From Candidatus Bathyarchaeota archaeon (GTDB taxonomy: Archaea; Thermoproteota; Bathyarchaeia; 40CM-2-53-6), in the NCBI GenBank assembly GCA_005883075.1, contig VBAX01000053.1, positions 1-34,402 of the forward strand: DNA of 34,402 nt. The letters run 5' to 3'. Every line of letters begins with the position of its first letter. Position 1 is the first letter of the stretch. Made by a program: the position numbers and the translations under genes. The notes below the pieces were generated by a model. It did no database searches, was not told the origin of the DNA, and saw nothing but the letters and a program-made list of their open reading frames with translations. Below, in pieces: positions 23,823 through 32,024 of this stretch.

Positions 23823-26800
23823 TCGCTCCGTCTAGCAGGTATGCCCGCCCACGCCGTGTCAGCAGGGAGTGTTTCACCTTTCATCAGAAGGCTTAGCGAG
23901 TCGAGGTGGCTGTGGTCTTCCATCTGGCTGTCGTAAAGGACGATGGAGTAGGCGCCGATGTCGCACCGGTTGCCAACGGTGAGGTCGCTCGCTTTCAAGA
24001 CGCGATCCTCAAACAAATGGGTCTGCAAGACAGAGTCTTGATTGATACAGCAGTGGTCTCCGATTGTGACGAGGTCAAACTCGATCAATCCGGTTGTATG
24101 AATATAGACGCCCTTGCCAACCTTTGCGCCCATCAGGCGGAAATAGAGAGGGAGCAGGGGCGTGCCCTGTAGCGCATCAAGGGCTAGTGGCGTGGCAAGG
24201 AACTCGTAAAGCGCGTTAACTGCCTCAAGCCGCCACACATAGGTCGTATAGAGAGGATGCGTGAAGGGACGGAAACGTCCCATCACAAGCCACTTGGCAA
24301 GTATAACAGCTAGAGCCGCTCCCGCGCAGGCCGCCCCATATGTCACTGGTAGAAGTAGCAGTGCTTTGACGAGTCCAATACTGCTCATCAGAGCGAGGGT
24401 TGCTGAGATAACAGTCGTTGTGACGATTATGAACCCGGCTGAAGGTAAAGTCACGCGGAAGGCTTCGACAACAGCACGGACAAGCCGAGCTCTACGCGTT
24501 GGCTGGTAGGTTCGCTTCTCCGAGAAACTGGTGCTGGGTTCTCGGTGTGGAAGCCGGACTGGCGGGCTGCCGAGCCACGAGCCGCCGAGCTCGGAAGCTT
24601 GGCTGGGGTCTTGCGGTGGGAGTGTCAGGACACCAAGAAGCGAATTCTCGCCGATCGTGGTGCCTGCAGGGACAACTGCGCTATTGCCGACGAATGCTCG
24701 TTTGCCGATCTTTGTAGGGGCGATTGTCATCCAGCCGTTTTCAACACGGGATGGTCCTAAATCGACCTCGTCTGCTATTGTAGCCCCTTCTTCGATCGTG
24801 AGGAGGTCTGGTGTGGGCGTGGCGGCTGTTGAGAGTTCTACGTTGCGGCCTAGCTTCGCTCCTAGCGCCTTGAACCAGGGTGCAAGGTAGAGGGTGGCGC
24901 GTAGCTGAGCTGTTAGGTCAAGACTCAACGCGTAGAGCTGTTCAACTAGCCAGTTGCGGATGTAGAATGACCCGTGGACCCGGTAGGTCCCGGGCTTAAC
25001 GCGCTGAACTAGGAGCCATTTCGCAACCACGACCTCCAGCATAATGAGGATTGAGAACGTAGCTCCAACGAGTGGGACAGCGGCCGCGTAATAGAATGGA
25101 TGGGCGAGAGGGTTCATCTGGACGAGGACTAGGACGCCCGGTAGGATAGCTGCGAGAAGAAGAATCGGTAGGTTGAGGACTAGGCCCATGTATATGACAG
25201 GCGTTAGCGCGCGCCGAAGCAGGCCAGACCGAGGCCTTTCAGTTCGCCAAACATCTGGGCGAGAGACTTTGCGGGCGGGAGACCCTGCCCAGGATTCCCA
25301 TGTGGGTATGCGGGCGCCGGGCTGGAGTAATGATAGGTCCTCGAGCCGTGCGTTGTCCTCCAACTCTGTTTCTTCAGACAGAACGCTGCGTGTCCCGACG
25401 AAGCAGTTCTGGCCTATCCGGATAGACCCTATGATCAGCTGTGCTTGTTTGACAGTATAGCCGAGAAGAGACGCATCATCGTCGATGCATGACCCATCGC
25501 CTATCGTAACTTGGTCGAATGCGGCGATGTTCTCAGTCGCAAGCTGGACATTACGCCCGACGTGGACGCCGAACAGCCGATAGACGAATGGAAGTAGTGG
25601 GGTCCCTTCGAGATAGTCGATTGGTATGGAGCTTACGAGGGATTGCACGAACCACCAGCGGACGTAGTACCCGCTCCACAGCGGGTAGCGGCCGGCTTTG
25701 ACCTTGCCGATCACGAGCCACTTGGCTGCAACTGCTGCAACGAGAAGAACAGGAAAGATGATGACGGCTCCTGCAACCGCCCACGCGACAGATGAAAGGA
25801 TTGAATGTCCAGTTAGTTGGAGATAAAAGAAGACCAGGTAAGGTGTCATCCACTCCAGTGCTCGGAAGCCGAAGACGAAGTAGAGGAGGAATGTCTGGAC
25901 GAGGCCTGCGCCAAGGTTCCCTTTCGCCTTAGCCTGGCCTATCTTGTTGTCTAGGGCCGCCTGCGTTCTTGCGTCTGTTCCTGAAAGTGATGACTTGTCG
26001 AGTTTGGCGGCGAGGGTTGAGATTGTCGGGTTTTCGTACACATCAGCGACCGAGAGACGTGAGTAGAGTGGGTCTTTTCGAAGCTCGGAAACCATCCGTG
26101 CAGCGAGAAGAGAGTGACCGCCGAGATCGAGGAAAAAGTCATCCTCGACAGAAACGGGCTGGGGGTGAAAGAGAGTGTTCCAGGCCTCCAAGATTCGACT
26201 TTCAGTCTCGCTCCGGGGAAGTTTGAGGTCCAAGCGGTTGGGCGAAAGCAATGTCGGTTTGGGGAGTGACGCGCGATCCAGCTTGCCGCTGGGAAGCCTG
26301 GGCAACTCCATGACCGTCTCAATAAGGGACGGAACCATGTAGGCTGGCAAACGGTCACGAAGGTGCAGACGGAGACGGTCCGGGTCTATGCTAGCCCAGT
26401 CCCTGGGAACAACATAACCGACGAGCTGCTTGAGACCCCGGATATCTTCGCGGACCGTGCAGGCAGCCGAGAGGACGCTAGCTTCCTCCATGAGCACGGA
26501 TTCTATCTCGGCTAGTTCTATCCGGAAGCCGCGAAGCTTCACTTGGCCGTCACTCCGGCCGAGGAATTCGAGGTTTCCCTCAGCATCAAACCTGCCAAGG
26601 TCGCCTGTTCGGTAGAGTCGCGTTTCGACCTCGCCTTTCTGCACATACGGATCCTGAATGAATCGCGCCAGAGTTTCTTTCGGTCGTCCAACGTATCCGC
26701 GCGCCACTCCGATCCCACCAATACAGATCTCCCCAGTCGCGCCCTCGGGTACCGGATGTAGGGTCTCGTCGAGAATGCGGACACGATACCCAGGTAGCGG

Positions 26801-27778
26801 TCGTCCGATTGTTACCGGTTTTCCAAGTGTGAGGTCTGAGTATGTTGCGGTGACAGTGGTCTCGGTGGGACCATATGTGTTGACTAAACGCCGGCCGGGA
26901 CGAGCCCAGCGCGTGACTAGGTTTTCAGGGCACACTTCTCCGCCGAGAATTACAAGATGTAGGGTGGGGATCTCTTCGTCAAGCATGTTGAGGAGGGTTG
27001 GGACGCAAGAGAGGACAGTCACTTGGTGCTCTACTAGGAATTTTGAGAGGTCAGGGCCTCCATGAGTCAACTCGCGGATCGCAGGGACAAGGCACGCACC
27101 GGCTTGGAAGGCGAGCCAGATCTCTTCCACGGAGAGGTCAAAGGATAACGAGGCGATCTGGCAGACCCGGTCTTCAGAGGCAACGCGGAAGATTTCGGCC
27201 TCTGCCTCGACTAGGTTGCAGACGCTACGGTGCCGGACTAGGACACCCTTCGGCCGACCCGTCGAGCCTGAGGTATAGATGACATAGCACAGGTCGTTAG
27301 ATCCCACTCTGACCACTTCGGTTGGGAGGCGGTTCGGATTTTCCGAGCTGATAGCATCAGCATCCACGTCGACCGCGATGATCCTTCCATGAAATTCCCG
27401 GTGATGCGAGGCCAGAGTGGCCGTGGTGAGGAGGGTCTCAGCGTGAGAGTCACCGAGAATGTAGGAGATCCGGTCCGCCGGATATTCCGGGTCCAAAGGC
27501 ACGTAGGCTGCCCCAGCTTTTAGAGTGCCCAGAATCGATACGTACGCGTCGAGTGATCGGGAGAGAAGTATTGCGACAAGAGAGCCGCGGCCCACCCCAT
27601 GGTTATAGAGGTATCGAGCTAGACGATTGGCCCGTTGCTCAATCTCAGCGTAAGTTATTCTTCTGCCTTCGACTATTATCGCAATTGCTTCGGGGCGCGT
27701 GTCAACTTGCGCTTCGAAGAACTCGTGGAGTATGCTGAATCGGCCGGCTTCTTCTGGGGGCCTGATTCTTCGAAGCAT
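23819..27778 (-). CDS. Membrane-bound NRPS of the epsilon-poly-lysine synthetase (Pls) type
   Basis: A 1,319-residue protein. The adenylation domain spans about 10-505: A3 IYTSGSTGRPKG (167-178), A4 FDLSVEEIW (213-221), A5 NTYGPTE (300-306), A7 YRTGDLGRF (from 389), A8 GRSDGQVKLRGFRIEL (407-422), A10 LPSGKLDRASLP with K499. The thiolation motif is DLGGHSLL with Ser556. There is no condensation or thioesterase domain. Residues about 625-1319 repeat one unit three times: helices, an AKWL(V/L)-type motif (685, 919, 1161), then a left-handed beta-helix hexapeptide domain (VTIGDGSCIDDD; AFVGNSAVVPAGTTIG; VTIGDHCCIN). Pls, which makes epsilon-poly-L-lysine in Streptomyces, has this arrangement. The specificity residues read D-L-E-S-I-G-T-V-T-K, near lysine codes. 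Confidence 0.93.
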   Translation of the reverse strand: MLRRIRPPEEAGRFSILHEFFEAQVDTRPEAIAIIVEGRRITYAEIEQRANRLARYLYNHGVGRGSLVAILLSRSLDAYVSILGTLKAGAAYVPLDPEYPADRISYILGDSHAETLLTTATLASHHREFHGRIIAVDVDADAISSENPNRLPTEVVRVGSNDLCYVIYTSGSTGRPKGVLVRHRSVCNLVEAEAEIFRVASEDRVCQIASLSFDLSVEEIWLAFQAGACLVPAIRELTHGGPDLSKFLVEHQVTVLSCVPTLLNMLDEEIPTLHLVILGGEVCPENLVTRWARPGRRLVNTYGPTETTVTATYSDLTLGKPVTIGRPLPGYRVRILDETLHPVPEGATGEICIGGIGVARGYVGRPKETLARFIQDPYVQKGEVETRLYRTGDLGRFDAEGNLEFLGRSDGQVKLRGFRIELAEIESVLMEEASVLSAACTVREDIRGLKQLVGYVVPRDWASIDPDRLRLHLRDRLPAYMVPSLIETVMELPRLPSGKLDRASLPKPTLLSPNRLDLKLPRSETESRILEAWNTLFHPQPVSVEDDFFLDLGGHSLLAARMVSELRKDPLYSRLSVADVYENPTISTLAAKLDKSSLSGTDARTQAALDNKIGQAKAKGNLGAGLVQTFLLYFVFGFRALEWMTPYLVFFYLQLTGHSILSSVAWAVAGAVIIFPVLLVAAVAAKWLVIGKVKAGRYPLWSGYYVRWWFVQSLVSSIPIDYLEGTPLLPFVYRLFGVHVGRNVQLATENIAAFDQVTIGDGSCIDDDASLLGYTVKQAQLIIGSIRIGQNCFVGTRSVLSEETELEDNARLEDLSLLQPGARIPTWESWAGSPARKVSRPDVWRTERPRSGLLRRALTPVIYMGLVLNLPILLLAAILPGVLVLVQMNPLAHPFYYAAAVPLVGATFSILIMLEVVVAKWLLVQRVKPGTYRVHGSFYIRNWLVEQLYALSLDLTAQLRATLYLAPWFKALGAKLGRNVELSTAATPTPDLLTIEEGATIADEVDLGPSRVENGWMTIAPTKIGKRAFVGNSAVVPAGTTIGENSLLGVLTLPPQDPSQASELGGSWLGSPPVRLPHREPSTSFSEKRTYQPTRRARLVRAVVEAFRVTLPSAGFIIVTTTVISATLALMSSIGLVKALLLLPVTYGAACAGAALAVILAKWLVMGRFRPFTHPLYTTYVWRLEAVNALYEFLATPLALDALQGTPLLPLYFRLMGAKVGKGVYIHTTGLIEFDLVTIGDHCCINQDSVLQTHLFEDRVLKASDLTVGNRCDIGAYSIVLYDSQMEDHSHLDSLSLLMKGETLPADTAWAGIPARRSD

Positions 27779-27826
27779 TTCTCTCGCTCGACCATCTTAC
27801 CAAAGCTTTGAACTTTGTCCATCGCG

Positions 27827-27844
27827 GTATATCTTCGGATATAC
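27827..27844 (-). promoter_or_regulatory. Inverted repeat/hairpin in the NRPS leader
   Basis: GTATATC-TTCG-GATATAC is a perfect 7-bp-arm inverted repeat 48 bases before the NRPS ATG. On the transcript the loop is CGAA. It could be an operator or an RNA hairpin. Confidence 0.5.
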
Positions 27845-27891
27845 GAGGGCAGCTGTGCGACAGGTGCCTGGACTAGTCCTCCGGGAGATTG

Positions 27892-27900
27892 AAATATAAA
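27892..27900 (-). promoter_or_regulatory. TATA box of the NRPS-PPTase operon
   Basis: TTTATATTT on the minus strand, the best TATA match in the 222 bases upstream of the synthetase, predicts a leader of about 90-95 nt that includes the inverted repeat. Confidence 0.6.
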
Positions 27901-28000
27901 TCAACGGATTTTAAACGACCACAAACAGTTACAATCACGACCGAGAAATCTGCTACTCCTACTCGAGACTGGACCAGTTGTGACTGCGATCCTAATCCAG

Positions 28001-29089
28001 CTAAACGGCCTTAACGTATTCTGGAGTGATGTCAGCTGGTCGTGCTACGCCGGCAAGCCTCATCACATTTACCAGCTCCGCTCGCAAATGCTCCAGTACC
28101 CCAGCAACTCCATCTGCTCCGTAGAGAGCGAGACCCCATAAGACTGGACGTCCCACGCCGACCGCTTCGGCGCCTAACGCCAATGCTTTGAAAACGTCAG
28201 TTCCCCTCCTGATTCCGCTATCGAATAATACTCTCGTTTTTCCTCTGACTCTATCAGCTATCGGTCGAAGAGCTTCGATCGCGCCGAACCCCGTGTCGAG
28301 TTGTCTCCCTCCATGGTTCGAGACGATAATCGCGGAGACCTTCCGCCTAGCAGCCTCTTCCGCGTCATCAGGCGAGAGGATTCCCTTGATTATGACAGGT
28401 ATGGAAGTATGCTCTCGGGCCCATTCGTAGTCGTCCCAGCTGAGATCGTCTTTGATACCCGCAGTAAGAGACTGAAGACCTCTCGTTCCGGCTATGAATC
28501 GCTCGGACTGAACGCTAGGCCGGTTAAGGTCTTTAGGTAACGAGAAGCTGTTCCTGACATTGCGATCCCGGATCCCTAACACGGGCAGGTCGACTGTTAG
28601 AACGATCGCGGAGTAACCGGCTGTCTCGGCTCGCTGTAGCAGTTGTTTGTTTACTTCAGGATCCTTATTGAAGTATAGTTGAAACCATCGCGGGCTCTCC
28701 TGAATCGATGTTGCCACTTCCTCCATCGTCTTACTCGAGCCAGTGGGAGCAATGAAGAGTGTGCCTGCCTTCTTCGCACCCTGCGCACTTCCAACTTCGG
28801 CCAAAGGATGGACGACGCCATGGTTTGCCATCGGCGTAACATAGATCGGCATGGACAACCGCTGCCCGAGAAGATCGATTGACGTATCGACCCTCTTGAT
28901 TCCTGTCAGGACCCGAGGAACGATCGTAATCTTCTGAAAGGCTTCTCGGTTAGCCCTCAGGGTCAGCTCAGAGCCCGCGCCGCCGGCCACAAAATCGTAG
29001 CTGGCCTGGTCGAGATGGTGCTTCGCTTGCTGTTCTAGTTCATCCAGGTTGACAATATCGGGTCTTGTTGCAGTTCTTGTTTGAGTCAG
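28001..29089 (-). CDS. FMN-dependent 2-hydroxyacid dehydrogenase/oxidase (lactate oxidase-like)
   Basis: An FMN-binding TIM barrel that oxidises an alpha-hydroxy acid to a 2-oxo acid. Characteristic segments are ASYDFVAGGAGSE at the N-terminus, PIYVTPMANHG, FIAPTGSS, WFQLYFNKD, the catalytic VSNHGGRQLD and DSGIRRGTDVFKAL near the phosphate site. The natural N-terminus (VNLDELEQQAKHHLDQ) precedes the first canonical start, GTG 28990, which would cut the barrel's conserved entry. The open frame reaches back to a stop near 29136 with no ATG, GTG or TTG; CTG 29089, behind GGGGGAG, is my preferred start (about 362 residues). The substrate is not predictable. It has its own transcription unit upstream of the NRPS. 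Confidence 0.85.
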   Translation of the reverse strand: MTQTRTATRPDIVNLDELEQQAKHHLDQASYDFVAGGAGSELTLRANREAFQKITIVPRVLTGIKRVDTSIDLLGQRLSMPIYVTPMANHGVVHPLAEVGSAQGAKKAGTLFIAPTGSSKTMEEVATSIQESPRWFQLYFNKDPEVNKQLLQRAETAGYSAIVLTVDLPVLGIRDRNVRNSFSLPKDLNRPSVQSERFIAGTRGLQSLTAGIKDDLSWDDYEWAREHTSIPVIIKGILSPDDAEEAARRKVSAIIVSNHGGRQLDTGFGAIEALRPIADRVRGKTRVLFDSGIRRGTDVFKALALGAEAVGVGRPVLWGLALYGADGVAGVLEHLRAELVNVMRLAGVARPADITPEYVKAV

Positions 29090-29153
29090 TTGGGCTCCCC
29101 CGATCGATTCCGGCTCGTAGATATGTATGTTCTACCATCTCTCACAGTAGTGG

Positions 29154-29480
29154 CTAGCATCCTTCGATTTCGCGTTTCATGCGAGCCAGCAGATCGATTG
29201 CACGGTCTGCGTAGCCGCCGATCCATCTGTCATGCAATTCTTTGATGGGGAGCGGGTTGATATAATTCCAGCGAAGACGCCCCTCACGCTTCACGATAAC
29301 GAGATCCGCCTTTTCGAGAACGTTCAGGTGCTGCATCACAGTGCACCGGTCCAGTTGCTTGAAGCGTTCAACCAATTCTCCTGTTGTTCTTCCTCTCTCC
29401 TTTAGGAGGTCTAGTATCTCTCGTCTGCGAGTGTCGCCTAGTGCCTTGAAAATAAGATCGTACTTGTCTTCTCTTGGCAT
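29154..29480 (-). CDS. ArsR-family winged-helix regulator
   Basis: A 108-residue protein with the ArsR fold: DLIFKALGDTRRREILDLL, TTGELVERF, the recognition-helix region RCTVMQHLNVLEKADLV and the wing VKREGRLRWNYIN. No metal-binding CxC motif is seen, so it belongs to the group that usually controls an adjacent SRPBCC/AHSA1 gene. The product is divergent from the SRPBCC gene across 105 bases that hold an AT-rich inverted repeat and GTGACCGTTCAC, both candidate operators. Confidence 0.9.
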   Translation of the reverse strand: MPREDKYDLIFKALGDTRRREILDLLKERGRTTGELVERFKQLDRCTVMQHLNVLEKADLVIVKREGRLRWNYINPLPIKELHDRWIGGYADRAIDLLARMKREIEGC

Positions 29481-29546
29481 GTTACCGTCTCCGAACTAGA
29501 GTGTTCAAGTGACCGTTCACGACTGGTAATTGGTAGTGGACAAAGT

Positions 29547-29562
29547 GTTATAAATATATAAC
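29547..29562. promoter_or_regulatory. AT-rich inverted repeat/TATA in the ArsR-SRPBCC divergent promoter
   Basis: GTTATA-AATA-TATAAC, with 6-bp arms, overlaps a TATA box positioned about 25-35 bases upstream of the SRPBCC ATG, so a repressor bound here would block TBP. Confidence 0.55.
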
Positions 29563-29585
29563 ATATATTCACCCACGGTGGAAGG

Positions 29586-30080
29586 ATGAATATGGACCTG
29601 AGATTTACTGTTCAGACGAAAATCCAGAAACCCATTGGCGAAGTATTCGATGCCGTCTATAATCCGAAGAAACTTAGCAGCTACTTCACGTCTGGAGGCG
29701 CTGACGGACCATTGGATGAAGGAAAAACCGTGCTATGGAAATTCAATGACGTTGGAGACAAGATTGTGTCGGCACCGGTGAAGGTACAGAAGGTTGTACG
29801 GAACAAGCTGATTCGATTCTCATGGGAGGCGAGCGAGGGGCTCTTTGATCCGAAAACTGGATCAATACCAGAATCGGGCGGATACGACACTGTTGTCGAG
29901 ATGAGTTTCGAACCTTTGAACGCGAAGGAGACGCTTGTGAAGATTGTTGAGGGTAAATGGCGATCTACAGAGGCCGGTCTGCAAGGCTCGTACGGGAACT
30001 GCCAGGGCTGGATGCAGATGACTTGTTGCCTGAAGGCCTACTTGGAATACGGGATCAATCTGCGAAAAGGGTCGTTCTAA
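29586..30080 (+). CDS. SRPBCC (AHSA1-type) domain protein
   Basis: A 164-residue START/Bet v1-like domain: FTVQTKIQKPIGEVFDAVYNPKKLSSYF at the start, WKFNDVG and FSWEA strands, and a long C-terminal helix ending in CCLKAYLEYGINLRKGSF. The fold has a hydrophobic ligand cavity; the ligand is unknown. This type is commonly paired with an ArsR regulator in soil bacteria, as here. Downstream lies the remnant of a VOC gene, then DUF4287 and DUF1801, a grouping also common in those bacteria, so acquisition by transfer is likely. Confidence 0.88.
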   Translation: MNMDLRFTVQTKIQKPIGEVFDAVYNPKKLSSYFTSGGADGPLDEGKTVLWKFNDVGDKIVSAPVKVQKVVRNKLIRFSWEASEGLFDPKTGSIPESGGYDTVVEMSFEPLNAKETLVKIVEGKWRSTEAGLQGSYGNCQGWMQMTCCLKAYLEYGINLRKGSF

Positions 30081-30083
30081 AAA

Positions 30084-30200
30084 ACGAAAATCAATCTAAC
30101 TGGCGTCTTCTTAGCCCACCAAGACAATGCCTTCCAGTTCTACACAGGGGTCCTGGCTTTGTCAAGAAATCCGATTTTCCAATAGGCAGATTATCCATCT
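30084..30200 (+). pseudogene. Remnant of a VOC-family (glyoxalase/bleomycin-resistance-like) gene
   Basis: Right after the SRPBCC stop, a frame reads KINLTGVFLAHQD then NAFQFYTGVL, and a one-base shifted frame continues GFVKKSDFPIG. Together they match the N-terminal strand-helix-strand of VOC proteins (INLTxVFVxDQDxAxxFYTxVLGFxKKxDxPxG). The expected ATG is ACG at 30084, one G is missing near 30156, and the rest of the domain is absent, so the gene is dead. Confidence 0.7.
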
Positions 30201-30472
30201 CAAGACTTATCCTCCAACATTGGTATCTTCTTTCCGCGTAGACGATTGAGTATTCCAGGTTTCTGTATCAACTTAATCCTCTCGTTTTGAAGGATAATAT
30301 TAGTTGAGGCTATTGTCAACTGCATTTTCAATCCATACCCTATGTCCTGCCAACCCTCTGATGCGAGAATAACACCAGTTCTATCCCAACTTGGCCTTTC
30401 GGTCAAGGCGATATGAACTATCAGTTCATTGCCTTTCCTTTCAACTTTAATGGTGTGTGGTATTCCCCTCAA
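30200..30472 (-). CDS. Hypothetical protein, about 90 aa
   Basis: From TTG 30472 the frame encodes about 90 residues with strand-like alternation (HTIKVERKGNELIVHIALTE; YGLKMQLTIAS) and a basic end (LNRLRGKKIP). The frame continues to TTG 30550, but that part overlaps the DUF4287 start. No family is recognised. It may be a small beta-rich protein or chance; it occupies what would have been the body of the dead VOC gene. Confidence 0.35.
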   Translation of the reverse strand: MRGIPHTIKVERKGNELIVHIALTERPSWDRTGVILASEGWQDIGYGLKMQLTIASTNIILQNERIKLIQKPGILNRLRGKKIPMLEDKS

Positions 30473-30484
30473 GTCAAAGTCACC

Positions 30485-30631
30485 ATGGCTAGACGGACAG
30501 TGAAGGGATATATGGACAACATTCAGATCAAGACTGGAAAGACCGCACAAGACTTCTGGAAACTTGCCAGCAAGAAAAGTTTTGTCAAGCGGGGCAAGGT
30601 TGCATCAGGGTTTATGGCCTACGAGAAATAA
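30485..30631 (+). CDS. DUF4287-like small protein, probably truncated
   Basis: From ATG 30485 the frame encodes 48 residues, with YMDNIQIKTGKTAQDFWKLA and KRGKV matching the DUF4287 signature (YLDNIxxKTGKTxEDFxxLA). The family usually continues with a WLK...GLGHGHA segment; here TAA falls at that point, and the following codons read DMSSVEHLLEEP, as if the tail were lost or disrupted. It precedes DUF1801 by 51 bases, a frequent pairing. It may still fold as a short helical protein. Confidence 0.55.
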   Translation: MARRTVKGYMDNIQIKTGKTAQDFWKLASKKSFVKRGKVASGFMAYEK

Positions 30632-30682
30632 GATATGAGTAGTGTCGAACACTTGCTCGAAGAGCCCCACGAGTGAACGAGA

Positions 30683-31051
30683 ATGGTACCCGCTAAGAAA
30701 TTCGAAACCATAGACGAATACATCGAGTCTTTTCCGGAGAACGTTCAAGATATCCTCGAAGAGCTGAGAGACACCATACGGAAAACGGCGCCTGGAGTGG
30801 CAGAATCAATCAGCTATCAAATGCCGACCTTCAAACTAGACAGGAAGAGACTAGCATATTTCAGCGCGTGGAAAAATCATATCGGGTTCTACTCCATACC
30901 CGTCGGCGATGCGGCCTTCCGAAAGGAGTTATCTCCCTATAGTGGAGAAAAAGGCTCGTTACGGTTCCCGATGGACAAGCCAATTCCATATGATCTCGTG
31001 AAGAAGATCGTCATGTTCCGAATGAGGGAAATTCAACAGAAAAGGAAATAA
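30683..31051 (+). CDS. DUF1801 (YdhG-like) protein
   Basis: A 122-residue protein with the DUF1801 pattern: FETIDEYIESFPENVQDILEELR at the start, AESISYQMPTFKL, IGFYSIPVGDAAF, a GSLRFPMDKPIP segment and a C-terminal VKKIVMFRMREIQQK helix. Family members are small alpha/beta proteins, some suggested to handle iron; function unproven. The ATG at 30683 fits the family start. It is the last gene of the ArsR-linked cluster. Confidence 0.88.
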   Translation: MVPAKKFETIDEYIESFPENVQDILEELRDTIRKTAPGVAESISYQMPTFKLDRKRLAYFSAWKNHIGFYSIPVGDAAFRKELSPYSGEKGSLRFPMDKPIPYDLVKKIVMFRMREIQQKRK

Positions 31052-31142
31052 CCAGATTTTATGCGTTGACTGGAACTAACGATAGCTCTGTCCGTCTCAA
31101 GGGTTCATCTATTTCCTCTAGTCATATGGAGGTGACTCTACC

Positions 31143-32024
31143 GTGGATATCTACCTCGTGGATGGCACCTACGAACTGTTCCGTCACTTCTACGCCCTCC
31201 CGACCCATGCCAACGATAGAGGCGAGGAGGTTGCAGCGACCCGCGGCGTACTCAACAGCATAGCAGGCATGCTCGAATCCGGAATCACTCACATTGGGGT
31301 TGCGACAGACCATGTCATCGAATCATTCCGGAACAACTTGTGGCCCGGATACAAAACAAGTGAAGGAGTTGATCCACAGCTTATGGCACAATTCCCGCTG
31401 CTTGAAGAGGCATTGCAAGCGATGGGGGTCGTCGTCTGGCCCATGGTCGAGCTTGAAGCCGATGATGCTTTGGCTGGGGCGGCCGCGTCTCTGGACAAAT
31501 TATCCAAAGTCGAGCATATTTACATTTGTTCTCCAGACAAGGACTTGGCCCAGTGCGTTCGGAACAACCGTGTTGTACAACTTGATCGTCGCGCACGAAC
31601 TGTTCGGAACGAGGCGGGTGTAATTGAGAAGTTTGGTGTCCCGCCGAGTTCTATACCGGATTATCTTGCCCTAGTAGGCGATGATGCTGACGGATACCCT
31701 GGTCTGGAAGGCTGGGGAGACAAATCAACCGCGGCTGTTCTCGGATTCTACAAGCACCTAGAAGCCATTCCCTCGAAGTCGGACAACTGGGGAGTACAAC
31801 CACGATCCGCTGTTCGCCTTGCGGAAGTCCTAAGAGCCAATTTCAAGCTCGCACTCTTATTTCGCGACCTAGCGACCCTTCGAACGAAAGAACCGAAGAT
31901 ATCGTCGCCCGACGAAGTTTACTGGAATGGGCCCTGGCCTCTGTTTCCGACTATCTGCAAGCGACTCGATGATGCTCAACTGGATGATCGCGTGGCCAAG
32001 CTTGTTTCTTCTCGTATTGCCTGA
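31143..32024 (+). CDS. Stand-alone 5'-3' exonuclease (PolA N-domain/T5 type)
   Basis: A 293-residue PIN-like 5' nuclease. Metal-binding motifs are LVDGTYELFRHF at the N-terminus, ELEADDALAG, CSPDKDLAQC and LVGDDADGYPGLEGWGDKSTA, the last being the helix-hairpin-helix entry. Archaea normally use FEN1; this resembles bacterial PolA-type 5' nucleases, so transfer is likely. Translation starts at GTG 31143, seven bases after the perfect Shine-Dalgarno GGAGGTGA (31128-31135). A role in repair or RNA-primer removal is an inference. Confidence 0.88.
   Translation: MDIYLVDGTYELFRHFYALPTHANDRGEEVAATRGVLNSIAGMLESGITHIGVATDHVIESFRNNLWPGYKTSEGVDPQLMAQFPLLEEALQAMGVVVWPMVELEADDALAGAAASLDKLSKVEHIYICSPDKDLAQCVRNNRVVQLDRRARTVRNEAGVIEKFGVPPSSIPDYLALVGDDADGYPGLEGWGDKSTAAVLGFYKHLEAIPSKSDNWGVQPRSAVRLAEVLRANFKLALLFRDLATLRTKEPKISSPDEVYWNGPWPLFPTICKRLDDAQLDDRVAKLVSSRIA

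Noticed and set aside
24499-24890. Overlapping plus-strand frames opposite the NRPS
   Set aside because: Antisense shadows of the GC-rich synthetase; the NRPS frame is supported by motifs throughout.
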